The notes under the pieces were generated by a model. That model saw only the letters and a list, made by a program, of their open reading frames with translations. It ran no database searches and had not been told where the DNA came from. Below are positions 33,824 to 46,674 of a DNA stretch of 64,000 nucleotides, piece after piece (position 1 is the stretch's first letter; each line of letters starts with the position of its first letter). Origin of the DNA: Telopea speciosissima (taxonomy: Eukaryota > Streptophyta > Magnoliopsida > Proteales > Proteaceae); contig NC_057916.1 in NCBI RefSeq assembly GCF_018873765.1, forward strand, positions 29,859,501-29,923,500, written 5' to 3'. The position numbers and the translations under genes were made by a program.

Positions 33824-35599
33824 AGCAAATCTGTCAATATAGAACAACTATGCCTGATTATAAGGTGATTCTGAATTTATTATCTTTGTATTCATTGTAT
33901 TGTCACTGCTAGTTAATACTCATGATAAACTAGGGGGAAAAAAGTTCTAGTGCATGCAACGGAAGTAGCCTGATGTAGGGTTAATCACACCAAAGTTTTA
34001 AAAATGGTGTCGTTACTGTTATGGATACCAACCAGGGTCGAGCAGATCACGACCAATACCAATACGGCTCTACCAATAGGCCAGATTCAGTACCATTTTA
34101 AAACCATGATTCACATATGATAATAATTAATTTGATAATTGGAAGAATTTAAGACTCAATTTCAATCTTATTGGAGCCCAATCTGTATCACGGTTATATC
34201 AGTTTTTGACAAGTAACTCTATATTCCAAACTTTTTTTACCGGGCTTATGAAGGAAAAAATTTAAAATGGAGGCATGGCCCTGGAATTAGGTTGGAGACT
34301 CCTCAACAAAGTGGCACTGTCTCCAGATTCAAAAGATATGCTTCAAGTGAAAGCGAGGTCATCTCATATTTGGAACTTCATATTCCCCCTAAGATTCAGA
34401 TATTTTGATAGGAATCTGTTAGAAATGTTGTTATCATGTATCTTAGGAGTCTTTTCAAGCATTTGATGACATGATAATGGCAACTCTTGCGAGAAATTCC
34501 TATAGCATGTTGGTTGAATATACAAAATTTGCACTCTTACTCTTTCTTTAATTTTAAAGCCATTCCTTGTTACTCATACATCATAAACTCTCTAAATTTG
34601 AAAAACTTGTGATTTGAAACATGCTTAGTTATGTTGCAATTAGATGTTATTACATATGAAGTGTTAGGAATAGTGTTTGTTCTTAGAAAAACAGATTTTC
34701 ATCCTAAGAGCTTTATAAGCAACATGCCTGATATTATCAGCCCTTGGAAGCCTCCAAATAGGCTGATTCAATCTAAACTTTGATTGGACTTTTGAAGTAT
34801 TTTGACAAACTAAGATTGAGTATTCTTCTCACTTTAGAATGTGCTTTTTACCCAAAATCTATTCTGAGAATGCATACCAAACACATCCTAACGCATCATC
34901 AGTTCAATCACAAGAATTCACTTGAGTTGTTTTGTGGTTGTGTAATATGTGGATTTTAATGTGCAGGTTCAAGATCAGTTGTAAGAATGGAAATTAGGGC
35001 TCTTCAATAAGAATTGCAACAAGCCAAAAGTATGAAATTTGATGAGCAACTGGGGGAGTCTGATACAAAAGAGACAGTGACCAATTTTGTTTGATGAAAA
35101 ACAGTTATACAGAATGGTCATGCCTCTACTTTAACCTTGTCACTTAGATGTTAATGATCTTTTTACCAAGTTTTAATTTTCTTTCGCATATTATATGGGT
35201 AGCTCACTTGTTAGCTCCTTTTTTTGTTTGTTAAAAACTTGGTAGCTACCTTATGTCATAAGGATAACATATCTCATGTTTCTTATAGTATGGATTTGTT
35301 TACGAAGTTTTTTGGTGTGTTATTTCATAATATGAGTGTTTCCATATATGAATTCCTAATTTTTGTAGTCATAATGAAAATCATTATCTTCAAATGAATA
35401 GAAAGGGAGAAAATAGAGTTTGAGCTTTTATTATGTGATTTTGCTTACCTCCAATGGATGACAAGAGAACTGTTGTTGATGAAGAGATACTCATTTGTCA
35501 AAATTTTCAAGACAGGGCAGGGCAAGTGAGTAACGTTTTTTTTATTTGATGTTTCTTTCTAGGTAGTTTTCAACTTAATTATAATGTCAATAATTTCCA
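33824..35599. other. Copied 3' flank of the receptor kinase, then unassigned DNA
   Basis: To about 34490 the DNA matches 57640-58690 (ggccctggaattaggttgga; gttgttatcatgtatcttag), without the LINE tail present there. From 34500 to 35599 I see no gene. Confidence 0.55.
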
Positions 35600-36066
35600 T
35601 TCTTGAAACTTTCTGTGTTTTACAAGTAAAGAGACTATCGTTTCTTCCCTCCATGGGCATATTCGTTACCAATATGGACCTTAAAGATTACAATCAGTCT
35701 AAAGGATATTTTACTGAAGCATACTGGTATTGGATTGGAGTAGGGGTGTTGATCTGTTATGTTTTCCTGAACTCTCAAATGTGATTCAACATGTTTTAAC
35801 AAGGGAGTAAGATACTCTGTAGACATGCCACAAGTATCCTAATTTTTCGACAAAAATACTAAAAGTATGTTAGGAAGGAGAATCAAGATTTTATATTTTT
35901 GTCATATTTTCTTTTTCTTTTTCTAACTAGATTAAATGATGATGAAAACTGCAGGCAGAAGCAACAAGATATACTAAATGCAATGGGTTCTATGTATGCT
36001 GCTGTTATCTTTCTTGGGATACAGAATGCATCTGCTACACAACCAGTTGTGGATATTGAAAGAACA

Positions 36067-36134
<68 letters not shown>

Positions 36135-36400
36135 GCTGCTGGAATGTATTCAGCTATATATGCCATATGCCTTTGCTCAGGTATTTAATGATATCCATCT
36201 GTTTAGAAGAAGATTGTAAAATTTCTTCTGGTATCTCTTCTTCATATACTTTATTACACTGTTATACTTTACCTTCTATGGTATGATGACAGTGGCCATA
36301 CATGACACCCAACCGTAACGTTGCTGCTGTAATTTTTGCGGCATTCTATGCAATGTGGAACCTCTTCTCCGGAATCATAATTCTAAAATCAATAAGTTAT
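35600..36400 (+). pseudogene. PDR-type ABCG transporter fragments, copy 1
   Basis: Pieces of a full-size ABCG (pleiotropic drug resistance) transporter: GYFTEAYWYWIGVGVLICYV from the end of transmembrane domain 1 (about 35703), [20 protein letters not shown] from domain 2 (about 35959), and TPNRNVAAVIFAAFYAMWNL (about 36302). The second nucleotide-binding domain that should lie between is absent. A dinucleotide run has replaced part of domain 2. Not functional. Confidence 0.85.
36071..36130. repeat. (TA)n(GA)n microsatellite inside former ABCG coding sequence
   Basis: It lies exactly where the sister copy (about 39415-39430) reads TTTTATAGAGAAAGAGCTG for FYRERAA; the TATAGAGA seed has been expanded. 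Confidence 0.9.
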
Positions 36401-36439
36401 ATTCAAATAGTGAAGTCATTAAGGAATATTATATTCACA

Positions 36440-39400
36440 TTTTACGTGGACAGCCTTTGTCTCCCTTCTTTAGCCAGCACCAGAGACTTTTGACCTCTTT
36501 GATGACATCTTTCTCCTATCTGATGGGAAGATTGTGTACCAGGGCCCCCGTGAAAATATGCTTCAATTCTTTGAGTACATGGGATTCAAATGCCCTGAGA
36601 GGAAGGCAGTTGCCGACTTTTTACAAGAAGTAAGTATCAAGTAGCAGGCAATGATCATCTATGCATTTCTTTTGAAAATCTTTAGTATGTTTAGAAACCC
36701 AATGGATATTCTATGCCGCATCTCTTTTGACAACATTAATCTATCATGACCTAGTAACATTGACATGATAAACAATGGTACATTGACATGATAAACAATG
36801 GCGGTTATACCCAACCACAATCCTTTTATTAAAGTATCATCTTTTGGTTGAGGCAATTTCAAATATTGTTCTCACGAGTTCAAAACCATTAATCTTGTTT
36901 CTCTCCTATGTTTCTTTCTGTTTCTATTCCCACTTTTGATGAAGCAGTAACTGATAATCACAATCCTTTTATTAAAGTATCATTTTCTGGTTGAGGCAAT
37001 TTCAAATATTGTTCTCAAGAGTTCAAAACCCTTAACTTGTTTCTCTCTTATGTTTCTTTCTGTTTCTATTCCCACTGTTGATGAAGCAGTAACTGATATT
37101 TCATTCATTTTTTAGGTAACATAAAGAAAAGATCAGCAATAGTACTAAATTGATAAAGATAAGCCTTACATGATATTAGGATTTGCTTGATAGATAAGCA
37201 ATAAGTTTAGTTTTAGGTGACATTTTATATTAAAGATAATAAACAATATTATATTCATGTTTCAGTAAAAATTGAAACATCCACCAGTTTGATAGAGATC
37301 TCAATTCCTATGGTTATGGGAGTTGGATGCTAAGAACAGGTGTTCAAAATTCTCATCATGCTTATCCATGTCAATCTATTAAACTGAACATTAATAAGAT
37401 TCACTGCAGTTTTGATTCTGAAGATCCAAACAGAGACAACTATGTTTATTTTTCCCACTGCAAGCTCTTTTTTTTACAATCAACTTCATAGGTCAAGTCT
37501 TTTTTCTATGAATCAGATGAAATAAGGAAATGGCGGATATGGGGCTATTTATTGCTGTCAATGAGTTCCTTGGGAAAAGTTGGGGACAAGTAAGAAAATT
37601 TTTTCCCTTTTAATTCAATCCTAAAAATAAATAGAAATATATCATAATGAGAGGTCTTGAGTAAGGAAAATCATTTTTAAATTTCATTGTTGTGGCATAG
37701 GTTCTACCCCAGTCTACAGAGACTCTGGGAGTGGCAGTCATGATGTCTAACAGATTTTTTACTGAAGCATATTGGTATTCGATTGGAGTAGGGACGTTGA
37801 TCTGTTATGTTTTCCTATTCAACATTATTTTCACTGTTGCTCTCTCTTATCTGAATCGTAAGAATAATATATTGGTATTTTTTGAACTCTCAAATGTGAT
37901 TCAACATGTTTTAATAATCTAATCAAATTACTGCAGCATTTAAGAGTTCTCAGACAGTTCTAACTGAAGAAGACGGTCCTAGCAATGAAACCAGAGAATT
38001 TTAGCAACGTATCATCGATGAGAAGGAACCTTATGGGTCAGAACTCATTCAGATGTGATTACTTGAAATTGATCTCTATTGAGTTAAAACTTACTCCTCC
38101 TTTGTCCTAACTTAATGACTTTGCTATAGTACAAGCAGAAAGCAGAGAGGGAACTCAAAGTCTAGAATGTGAGACTTCATCCAATAAAAACAAAAAGCGG
38201 GGAATGGTTTTCCCATTTGAACCTCTTTCAATCACATTCGATGAAATAAAATACGCTGTAGACATGCCACATGTATCCTAATTTTTCAGCAAAAATACTA
38301 AAACTATTTAGCTAGCAGAGCAGCATAGTTTCTTATTTGCTGTCTAATATTGGATACAGGAATTGAAAGAACAAGATGTTACAGAAGACCGGTTGGAGCT
38401 TCTCAAGGAAGAGAGTGAGTGGAGCTTTTAGGCCCGGAGTTCTTACTTTCTATGATATGATGACAGTGGCCATGACACCCAACTGTAACATTGCTGCTGT
38501 AATTTCTCCGGGATTCTATGGAGTATCAAACCACTTCTCCGGATTCATAATTCCAAAAACAGTAAGTTACTATGTTTTACCAATCTAAGAGAACAAAAGC
38601 CACGCCACCCCCCCCAAAAAAAAAAAAAAAAAAAAAAGAATTGGATTTTTTCTTCTTCTTTTATTTTAGTATAGTTATTTTCCAATCTCAAATCGATTAA
38701 TTATATGCAGTATATCTCAACTGTATCTCATGAAGGCAATTGATGGAATAAGTAGAATAAAAGATGGTCAAAATCCAGCAATATGGATGTTGGAGGTTAT
38801 GATGATGGCCCAAAAAACAACTCTTGGAGTAGACTTTGCAGTTCTCTATAAGAACTCGGAACTATACAGGTGAGTTTAATTCCTGATTCTAATAAGGTGT
38901 GTGAGTTAACATAATATATACTGATGTTATAATCTCAATTGTAATTTTTTCTTTCTTTCATTTTTATACTGAACCATTCAGGAAGAACAAATCAATGATC
39001 GAGGAACTAAGCAACCTAGCCCTGGTTCACAAGAACTCCATTTCTCTACCCAATACTCTCAATCTTTCATCAACCAATGCCTCACTTGCCTTTGAAACAG
39101 CAGTGGTCCTACTGGCATAACCCATCGTACACTGCAGTTAGGTTTCTCTTCACAACCTTCACAGCCCTCATGTGTGGGACAATCTTTTGGAATCTTGGAT
39201 CCAAAAGGTATTCTATGTTAGGAAGGAGATATCAATATTTTACATTCTTGTCATATTTTATTTTTCCTTTACTAACTTTTTTAAATGTTGAAAACTGCAG
39301 CTAGAAGCAACAAGATATAATGAATGCAATGGGTTCTATTTATGCTGCTGTTATCTTTCTTGGGATACAGAATGCATCTGCTGTGCAGCCAGTTGTGGAT

Positions 39401-40532
39401 GTTGAAAGAACAGTTTTTTATAGAGAAAGAGCTGCTGGAATGTATTCAGCTATGCCATATGCTTTTGCCCAGGTATTTACATCTATCTGTTTAGAAGATT
39501 GTAAGATAAGAGCATAAGCGGTAATTACTTAATTTTGATTAACACATTAAATAAAAGTCCTGTTTCTATTTCAGGTCTTCATTGATCTTCCATATGTCTT
39601 TATACAATGCATAGTATATGCTCTTATAGTGTATGCAATGATTGGGTTGCATTGGGAGGTTGCAAAGTTCTTCTGGTATATCTTCTTCATATACTTTACA
39701 CTGTTATACTTTACCTTATTTGGTATGGTGACAGTCACCTTGACACCTAACCGTAACATTGCTGCTGTAATTTCTGCGGCATTCTATGCAATGTGGAACC
39801 TCTTCTCCGGATTCATAATTCCAAAATCAGTAAGTTACATCTATGTTTTACCAATCTAAGAGAACAAAAGCACAAAAAATAATAGAAGCAAATTTTTAAC
39901 TTTTATTTTTATTATAGTTACTTGCAAACGTTTTCATGCACTGCTGTGTAGATGCTCAACCGGCATTAAATGTGGTTAGATTAGCATCAATGCCCATTCG
40001 AAGTGACATAAACACCTCTGCCCCCTCTATTTGAAGGAATTGATGGGAGAATCTCCCGTGTACGAATATCTTCCTCATAATTATTTGGCTGTGCATGGTG
40101 CACGTTCACACATATAACCGTATAATGGAGACCAACGCCGTGCTGAAATACCATACCCCACTATATGACGACTCACGCAATAGCTTGCACGAAATCCGTA
40201 CCTGTAATTATTTATTTTGGTGATTGTGCATGAAATTCCTCTCTTTTATGTTTCTACCATTTGATTCTTAACAGAAAATTCCAATGTGGTGGGTTTGGTG
40301 TTACTGGATGACCCCTGTTGCTTGGACAATGTATGGATTGGTTGCATCTCAATTTGGAGATATACAGGAAAGGTTGGAAACAGGGGAGACAGTAGAAGAA
40401 TTTGTGAAGAACTATTTTGGCTATGAACACAGTATCCTTGGAGTTGTTGCTGCTGTGATTGTTGGGTTCACCATAATATTTATTTTCGTATTTGCTGTCT
40501 CAATAAGGTTGTTCAATTTCCAGAAAAGGTAA
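36440..40532 (+). pseudogene. PDR-type ABCG transporter, broken copy 2
   Basis: Exon pieces appear in the correct order: end of nucleotide-binding domain 1 ([20 protein letters not shown], to 36630), VNEFLGKSWGQ (about 37560), FFTEAYWYSIGVGTLICYV (about 37753), the linker AFKSSQTVLTEEDG, RGMVFPFEPLSITFDEIKYA (about 38197), then [11 protein letters not shown] joined straight to [12 protein letters not shown]. Next come domain 2 tail RIKDGQNPAIWMLEV (about 38758), QQWSYWHNPSYTAVRFLFTT, and a clean end: exons 39301-39472, 39575-39829 and 40275-40532 (SQFGDIQERLETGETVEEF to FNFQKR). Walker A/B of domain 2 and most of transmembrane domain 1 are missing; several stops occur (for example CAG to TAG before PAPETF). 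It cannot make a transporter. Confidence 0.9.
36818..37101. repeat. Tandem duplication, unit 143 bp
   Basis: caatccttttattaaagtat starts at 36818 and again at 36961, and both units end in gatgaagcagtaactgata. About 95 percent alike, inside an intron of the ABCG relic. Confidence 0.9.
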
Positions 40533-41380
40533 TTAAGAAGATCTCATACTGTACAGTGGAGAAGCTAAATCAAGCAATAACCTCTAAGTCGGGCATATAA
40601 ATGTAGCAGATGTAATGCACGATTCGAAAAATTTACAGAATAAGTTCAAAGCTCTAAAGATTTTCAATTTGGAAAAAATATTGAGTTTCTGTTTTTTTCT
40701 TTCTTTTGTAATGTTTGTATAATCTTGGAGTTGGAGTGGTGGTTTTTTCCCTGGGTTTTAGGACTGATTCTACCCTACTTGGGTTGTTGTAGAGAGGCAT
40801 AGTAAGCTTATCTGTTGTTTGGGGTTTGGGCTGAAAGTCGCCCCATTTATATTATTAATTTGTTCAATAGGGGAAATTTACACATGCCTCCCCTGAGGTA
40901 TCTGTTAATTACCAATGCATCCATGATGCTTCACTATTTACACGTACCTCCCCTACTTTTCAAAATATTAAATAAGTTAATGTAGTCTGTTAATCTGGTA
41001 TGAAAACGTTAGAATATATCATATATTTACCAAATTGCCCTTCCTGTTAAAATAAACCTTTGCTTCTATTATTTCCCTTATTTCTATTCTTCAAGAACCC
41101 TCATGGCAGAGAATCATCCATGGTAAGGAGAAGCCCTAACATGCAACTCATTTTGCCCGCGACGATGACTAACCTTGGCGGGCTTGTCACCCATTATTTT
41201 CAGTTCTATGCACAAGATACGGCTCGATATATAGGAAGAAATTGAGAAAAGAACGAGTACACCAGAAGAACAATTAGTAGTGATCTTTAAATCAAACTCT
41301 GGTGTGGCAAAAACAACCTTATCGTGGATGCAACCCCTTCCATCTCTCTCTCTCTCTCTCTCTCTCTGTTGGGATAAGAC

Positions 41381-41415
<35 letters not shown>

Positions 41416-42470
41416 TGTAGTAGTAGTTGTTGTTGTTGCTGTATTGGCCTTCCCACTCAAAGAATATTTAAGAATACAAATCAAAACCATTAATCTGTGT
41501 CACTGTTTGAGACAATGTGTAACTCTGTTGAAGTCTCGTATACTGAGTGAAGTGAGTAGACATGCCATCAATAAACTCCTAACTGAAATAGAACAAGGTA
41601 ACAGCTGCAACATTTTGAAATTCCTATGCAATTGTCTCATTAATTTTTGTAAAAATGTGCTGATCTCTGCGCATGGTTGTCGTAGGGGAATCAGAAAGGC
41701 TGGTCTCTGGAACATTTTGATATTATCTTAAAACTTTATGTTCGTATATCTTACTCAAGTCTCTGTTGTTTGTAAAGATGAACATTCGGTATCTGTTGCC
41801 ATTAAGGATGCTAGGCATGCTATGGTAGGTAATCTCACTATGACCCTTCATTAGGATGTAGGAACGTTTTTACTTAATTAAGCCTTTTCTTTTGCACCCC
41901 CAAAAAAAAACAAAATGTAAAAACGAATTCTAGTTGATTTCCTGGTAGATTCTCTATTTTGATTATTGGACAAAGCAAGCCTTGCTATATGATTGATGAT
42001 TGAATGAACTGCATTATGGTCAGCTGAGGAATGTAAAAATGCTTTGCTGAAGGTAAGCTCGTCATTTCAAATATCCAGTTAACAATATATCTGTTTCTTT
42101 GATAACAACTATAATGTACAATTAGAGAATGATTGAACACAATAAGGCAGAATGGGTTACTCACTCAAAATCAGCTGGATATGAATTGTATGGTTGCTCT
42201 CTGATTCGAACACATCTCCACCACAGCAGCCTGAGCATTCACCATCGCACCGAATGACAGCCCCAAGATAGAGCACCCAAAGGAAGCAAAATCCATCCAT
42301 GACTACCTTCCTGGTCAGTGCTTCTTTATATTCGATGCTTCAGTCAGATTTTCCTGTGGCCAGTTTTGAAGGGGGAAAGGAAAAAAAAAATTAAGGTTGA
42401 GAGGCTTGGCAATGACACTCTGTAGAAGCTTTTCTCCAAGTTCATCTAAAAGTGGGGAGTCTCTCACAAT
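40533..42470. other. Intergenic DNA with microsatellites and a MITE-like end
   Basis: caataggggaaatttacaca (about 40865) resembles, inverted, gtaatgtaattttcccta near 48618, so both may be ends of one MITE family. (CT)n lies at 41343-41368 and (AGT)n at 41385-41430. Open frames here have no family features. Confidence 0.45.
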
Positions 42471-42558
42471 ACAGATTCCAATCTACCGCGACAAGATAAC
42501 TCTAACTGATGAATACAGATTCCAATCTACCGGGACAAGATAACTCTAACTGATGAAA
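42471..42558. repeat. Tandem duplication, unit 44 bp, 3' of the PPR gene
   Basis: acagattccaatctaccg at 42471 and 42515 with ctctaactgatgaa closing each unit; one base differs (ccgcga against ccggga). Confidence 0.9.
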
Positions 42559-42582
42559 ACTCCATACTCATTTGAACAACAA

Positions 42583-44514
42583 TTAATCAACTTCTATCCA
42601 ACTCTTCGTTAAAAAATCAGAAGTATCTGGGAGATATCCCTCTGATTGTAAAAGTTGATGCATTGCAAAGATAGTTTCATGTATGATATCAGTTTGTGGG
42701 TGTCTGCAGTCCGCCACAAAGAATTCATGTATGAGACCATTTATTTCAACAAAGGAGCAACCTGGCTGTTTATGAATCCCATGAACATTCATACTTTTCC
42801 TAACCCTCTTCACATCACTCCACCTTGAGGCAGCAGCATAACTATTAGACAACAAAATATGAGCTCCACATTTTCTTGGCCCCAACCCCAGAATCTGCCC
42901 CGCAGCAAACTCTGCCAACTCAATATTCCCATTAATCTTACATGAAAATAGCAGGGATCGCCAAATAACATCATCAGGCTCAATAGGCATTGCCCTGATA
43001 AGGTTCTCTGCTTCTGCCAAAAGGTTGGCACGTCCAAGAAGATCAACCATACAGCCATAGTGCTCAATTCTAGGGGTGAGGTTACACGTTTTGGTTATCA
43101 AATTGAAATAGTAAATTCCCTTTTCCACCAACCCATCATGACTACAAGCAGATAGCACCCCAAGAAATGTGACATCATTTGGTCTAACTTCACTTGACAA
43201 TAACATATCAGAGAACAAGTCCAGTGCTTCATCAGACTTACCATTCATGGCAAGCCCAGAAATCATAACACTCCATGAGAACACATATCGTTGAATTAAC
43301 TTATGAAAAATTTCAAGAGCCTTATTAATATCACCACTCTTTGCATACAAATCAATCAATGAATTCTTCACAGTAAGGTTCATCTCGATTCGATTCCTTT
43401 CACAGTAAGCGTGTACCCACTTCCCCTGGTCTAGTGCACCCAAAGGCCCACATGCAGAAGCAACACAAGCAATTGTCAATTCATCTGCCATCACATTCTC
43501 AATCTGCATCACCCTAAACAACTGAATTGCTTCCTTAAACAAGCCCAACTGCGAATATCCTGCAATCATAGATGTCCAACAAACCACATTTCAATCCGGC
43601 AATCTATCAAACACATTCTGAGCATCCTCTACGCAGCCACATTTTGCATACATATCAATCGGTGATGAACCCAAAAAAACATCCAGGACAAATCCATTAA
43701 CCGTAACAAATCCATGAATCCTCCTACCCAAATCCAGGTCTCCAATCCTTGCACAAGCCGTTATGGCACTAACTGTAGTTAACTCATTTAGCCTCTCTGA
43801 ACTAGCATCAATCATTTCACCAAACAATTCCAATGCTTTCCCACAAAAATCCCTCTGCAAATACCCTGAAATCATACTATTCCAAGACACCAAGTCTCGG
43901 ACCCAAACAGGAACCAAATCAAATACCCTGCGAGCAATTTCAATCACACCACAAGCTGAATACATCGAAATAAGAGAATTCTGCACAAAGACATCAAACT
44001 CAAATCCCAATTTCAGACTCGACCCATGAATTTCTACACCCTTCTCGAGGAATTGGATTCGGCTACAAGCTTTAAGGATGAAAGGGAAAGTATAGTTATC
44101 TGGTAAAACATCATTCTTTCGCATTAAATTGTAAAGAGAGATCGATTCCCAAGGCAAAGAGCTAAAAGCGTAAGCTCTGAACATGAAATTCCAGGCGAAA
44201 ATATTGGGGTTTGAGATTTGGGAGAAAAGGATGCGAGCAGAAGTGAGATCAGAAGATGAGAAAGATAAAAGGAGCTTACTTGATATAAAAGGGTCTGTGA
44301 AGCGGCCACTGGTGATGGCCTGAGAGAGGATTTGATTTAATTGACGGGTGTTTTGGGACTTTTCTAACAGAGAGAGAGAGAAAGAATAGTTATAGCAATG
44401 GCGAGTGATCCATGGAGGGTTCAAACCGTTGGAGAGGAAGGATTGGAAGGTTTTAGATCTAAGAGAGTTCTGAGCAGAAGAATGTAAGCGGAGCATCAAA
44501 CTCATCAATCTCAA
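42583..44514 (-). CDS. PLS-class pentatricopeptide repeat protein with one in-frame TGA
   Basis: PPR proteins bind organelle RNA and guide editing or processing. One exon of 642 codons. The N-terminal half (44514-43591) has a basic, Ser-rich start suited to organelle targeting, then repeats such as DLVSWNSMISGYLQRDFCGK and DVFLGSSPIDMYAKCG. The C-terminal half (43587-42583) has TSMIAGYSQLGLFKEAIQLF, NSLIDLYAKSGDINKAL, an E domain (PDDVIWRSLLFSCKINGNIE) and E+ type end (KQPGCSFVEINGLIHEFFVA). No DYW domain follows. The halves share a frame and are parted only by TGA (43588-43590) in RLPD*NVVCW, where the family has DRNVV: a CGA to TGA change. Either a young pseudogene or an allele or read error. 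Confidence 0.85.
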
Positions 44515-44829
44515 ACAGCGCGGGAAAAGGTGATGAGTTTATTATGGACAGTTCGTAATTCGTATGGGTGGCAGCGGTAAGCGCTGCAACTGGACCGAGG
44601 GGCCGGGTTTTTTAAAATCCAGGCCCAAATTAGAGTGAAAAACCTGCACGGAGAGAAACATTCAAAGCTAGTGGAGGAATCAAGAAACAGCTTGTGCGGG
44701 CCCCATTTTCTAAGATCCGGTCTTAAGATCCATGGAAGCTGATTATGGGATTCCATTGCGTATGGGGTTGATCTTTTTGGGCCAGCCGGCCGGGTATCTT
44801 GATGAGACAAAAGCCAAATTTTTATCACT

Positions 44830-44972
44830 TTCAATTCGCTACCCCCTCCAATTCCCTCCAATCCCTCATATAGGAGCAGAAATGACCACCCTACCCTACC
44901 TTGGGTAGTGGATAAGGTGGTCAATTCCGCTCCTATGTGAGGAATTGGAGGGAATTGGAGCGGGCAGGAATT
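44830..44972. mobile_element. Foldback (palindromic) element
   Basis: ctccaattccctccaatccctcat on the left (in part) pairs with atgtgaggaattggaggg on the right, with inner pairs taggagcagaaatgaccacc and ggtggtcaattccgctccta. It directly abuts the PPR fragment that starts at 44974. Confidence 0.75.
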
Positions 44973-44973
44973 T

Positions 44974-45285
44974 GACCCTGATGCGATGGTGTGGATGACT
45001 CTATTGGGTGCATGTAGGCTACATGGTAACATAGAACTCGCTACTGAGTTAGGGAGGCACTTACTAGCACTGCACATACGTTATTCTCTCAAACATGTAT
45101 GGTCGTCTTGGAAATTGGGATGAAAGAGCAACAATCGAGAGTCATGAGGGAGAGAGGAGTGAGGAAGGTTCCTGGTTGGGAGCTGGATTGAGGTGAAGAA
45201 TAAGGTCCGGCCATGCATTTCACACCCTCAATGTGAAGAGATCTATCAGAGACTTGGGGAGCTAATGGATGAGATTAATGTTAGG
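44974..45285 (+). pseudogene. Fragment of a second PPR gene (E/E+ region)
   Basis: DPDAMVWMTLLGACRLHGNI, then after frame changes VPGWELD-like and SIRDLGELMDEIN from the E and E+ region of PLS-class PPR proteins. The strand is opposite to the PPR gene next to it. No repeats upstream, several frame changes. Confidence 0.75.
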
Positions 45286-45681
45286 TTATGTAACAAATGT
45301 GGAGTGTGAGATGTGTGATTTGGTGGTCTCTTTACTTATGGTGAGAGCAACAGAGCGACGGATTGGCTGGTCAACTTGGTATGTGAATCAGCAGCTGATA
45401 AGTTCTTTAGTGGAGAGTCAAATTTACCTTTGGATCTTTGGTGTATCACCAGAGAGGATGTCCCAATTTTAAGAAAGTAGTCTTTATTTCATTGGGGGCT
45501 TTTGTATGGGTGGTGAGCTGTGTTCTCGGAGCGTTGGAGTGTGTTCTCTCTATTTTTGGGTTGGGGTAAGATGGGGCATGTCCCCCTCCTCCGTTGTATT
45601 TGTTTATTCTCTGATAATTTGCTTTTTAATAAAATTCTAAGGGTCGGCTTAGGTCCCATATGATATTCAGGTAAAAAAAAA
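45286..45681 (+). mobile_element. LINE 3' tail with poly-A
   Basis: ATDWLVNLVCESAADKFF and LWCITREDVPIL are the end of a LINE RNase H. The 3' UTR ends gatattcaggt followed by an A run (45672-45682), as in the tail at 57800-58116, so both belong to one LINE family. Confidence 0.8.
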
Positions 45682-45699
45682 AATGTGTGATTTGGATTA

Positions 45700-46440
45700 T
45701 ATGGGGAAGGATTCTGAGTCATAATTGTTGACCTCAATCTTACCATGGCTCATGAAATAGCTTATATTTGTTTTTGGAAAAAGGAAAGAATTATATATTG
45801 ATATAAAAATTAAAAGAAGAGGGATATACAAAGGGGATATGTAGACCAAAAGACAAAAGGGGGAGATCAAAACCCTTAATGAACAACAAAACCTTGGGTA
45901 TCTACAGTCTCTTAGGTCCCTTGAAATAGCCACTTGGATCTTACAGGATAGTTCAGTGATAGATAAGCCACCAAGTAGTCCAAGGTGGCTTCTTTTTGCC
46001 CAGTAAGTAATCATTAGCATTCTTCGAATCTGATTGTATTATCGCTCGATAGAAACCCGGCCTTTTCACGTTTGCTATCCCGACCAATGCAGCCATATTC
46101 CCTCGTGGTAATTAATATCATAGGAACCATCACAATTAATGACAATATAACCAGCTTGGAGAAGGAGACCACGAACATCAGCGAATGGAGGGTTAATGTT
46201 GGAAGAGAGGAGTGATGCCTCAACAAGTACAACAAGATCTTGCCCGAGTAGATCGAGTCTGTAATGAGACATCATCAAAATGGCATCCCATATTGTGGCT
46301 GCAAAGGAACAAGAGAAAAATAGATGATCATGTGATTCAAAATCTGTTTCCCAAGGCAAGCACATTTTGGCTTATATCGGATCCTCGTGTGAACAACCTA
46401 TCTCGATCGAGTGGATAGTGTTTTGAGCATAGCCAACCAT
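45700..46440 (-). mobile_element. LINE fragment (zf-RVT and start of RNase H)
   Basis: On the minus strand, CLPWETDFESHDHLFFSCSF (zf-RVT) is followed by AGYIVINCDGSYDINYHEG (RNase H start). Both ends are lost. Confidence 0.7.
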
Positions 46441-46674
46441 GCAATAAAACTATGTCTAGGAATTAATATGAAGAGCCACACAAGGGGAGCCCAATTCCAC
46501 ATCACGTACTCTATCAGGTTCCTAGCTCATTGCCAAAAGTGATGATCTTGGAAATCTGAGGCCATTAGTTAGTAAGGAATATATCATAACCAGGGTGGGT
46601 TACCCAACCATCCCTACCATTGAGAAGACTGCTTAGCCGTTATTCTCGATTTCTATCTAAAGTAGGAATAATCG

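Noticed and set aside
41287-41493. Thr- and Ser-run proteins
   Set aside because: They are translations of the AGT and CT microsatellites.
44511-45077. 188-codon minus-strand frame upstream of the PPR gene
   Set aside because: It crosses a foldback element and antisense to a PPR fragment; no conserved features.
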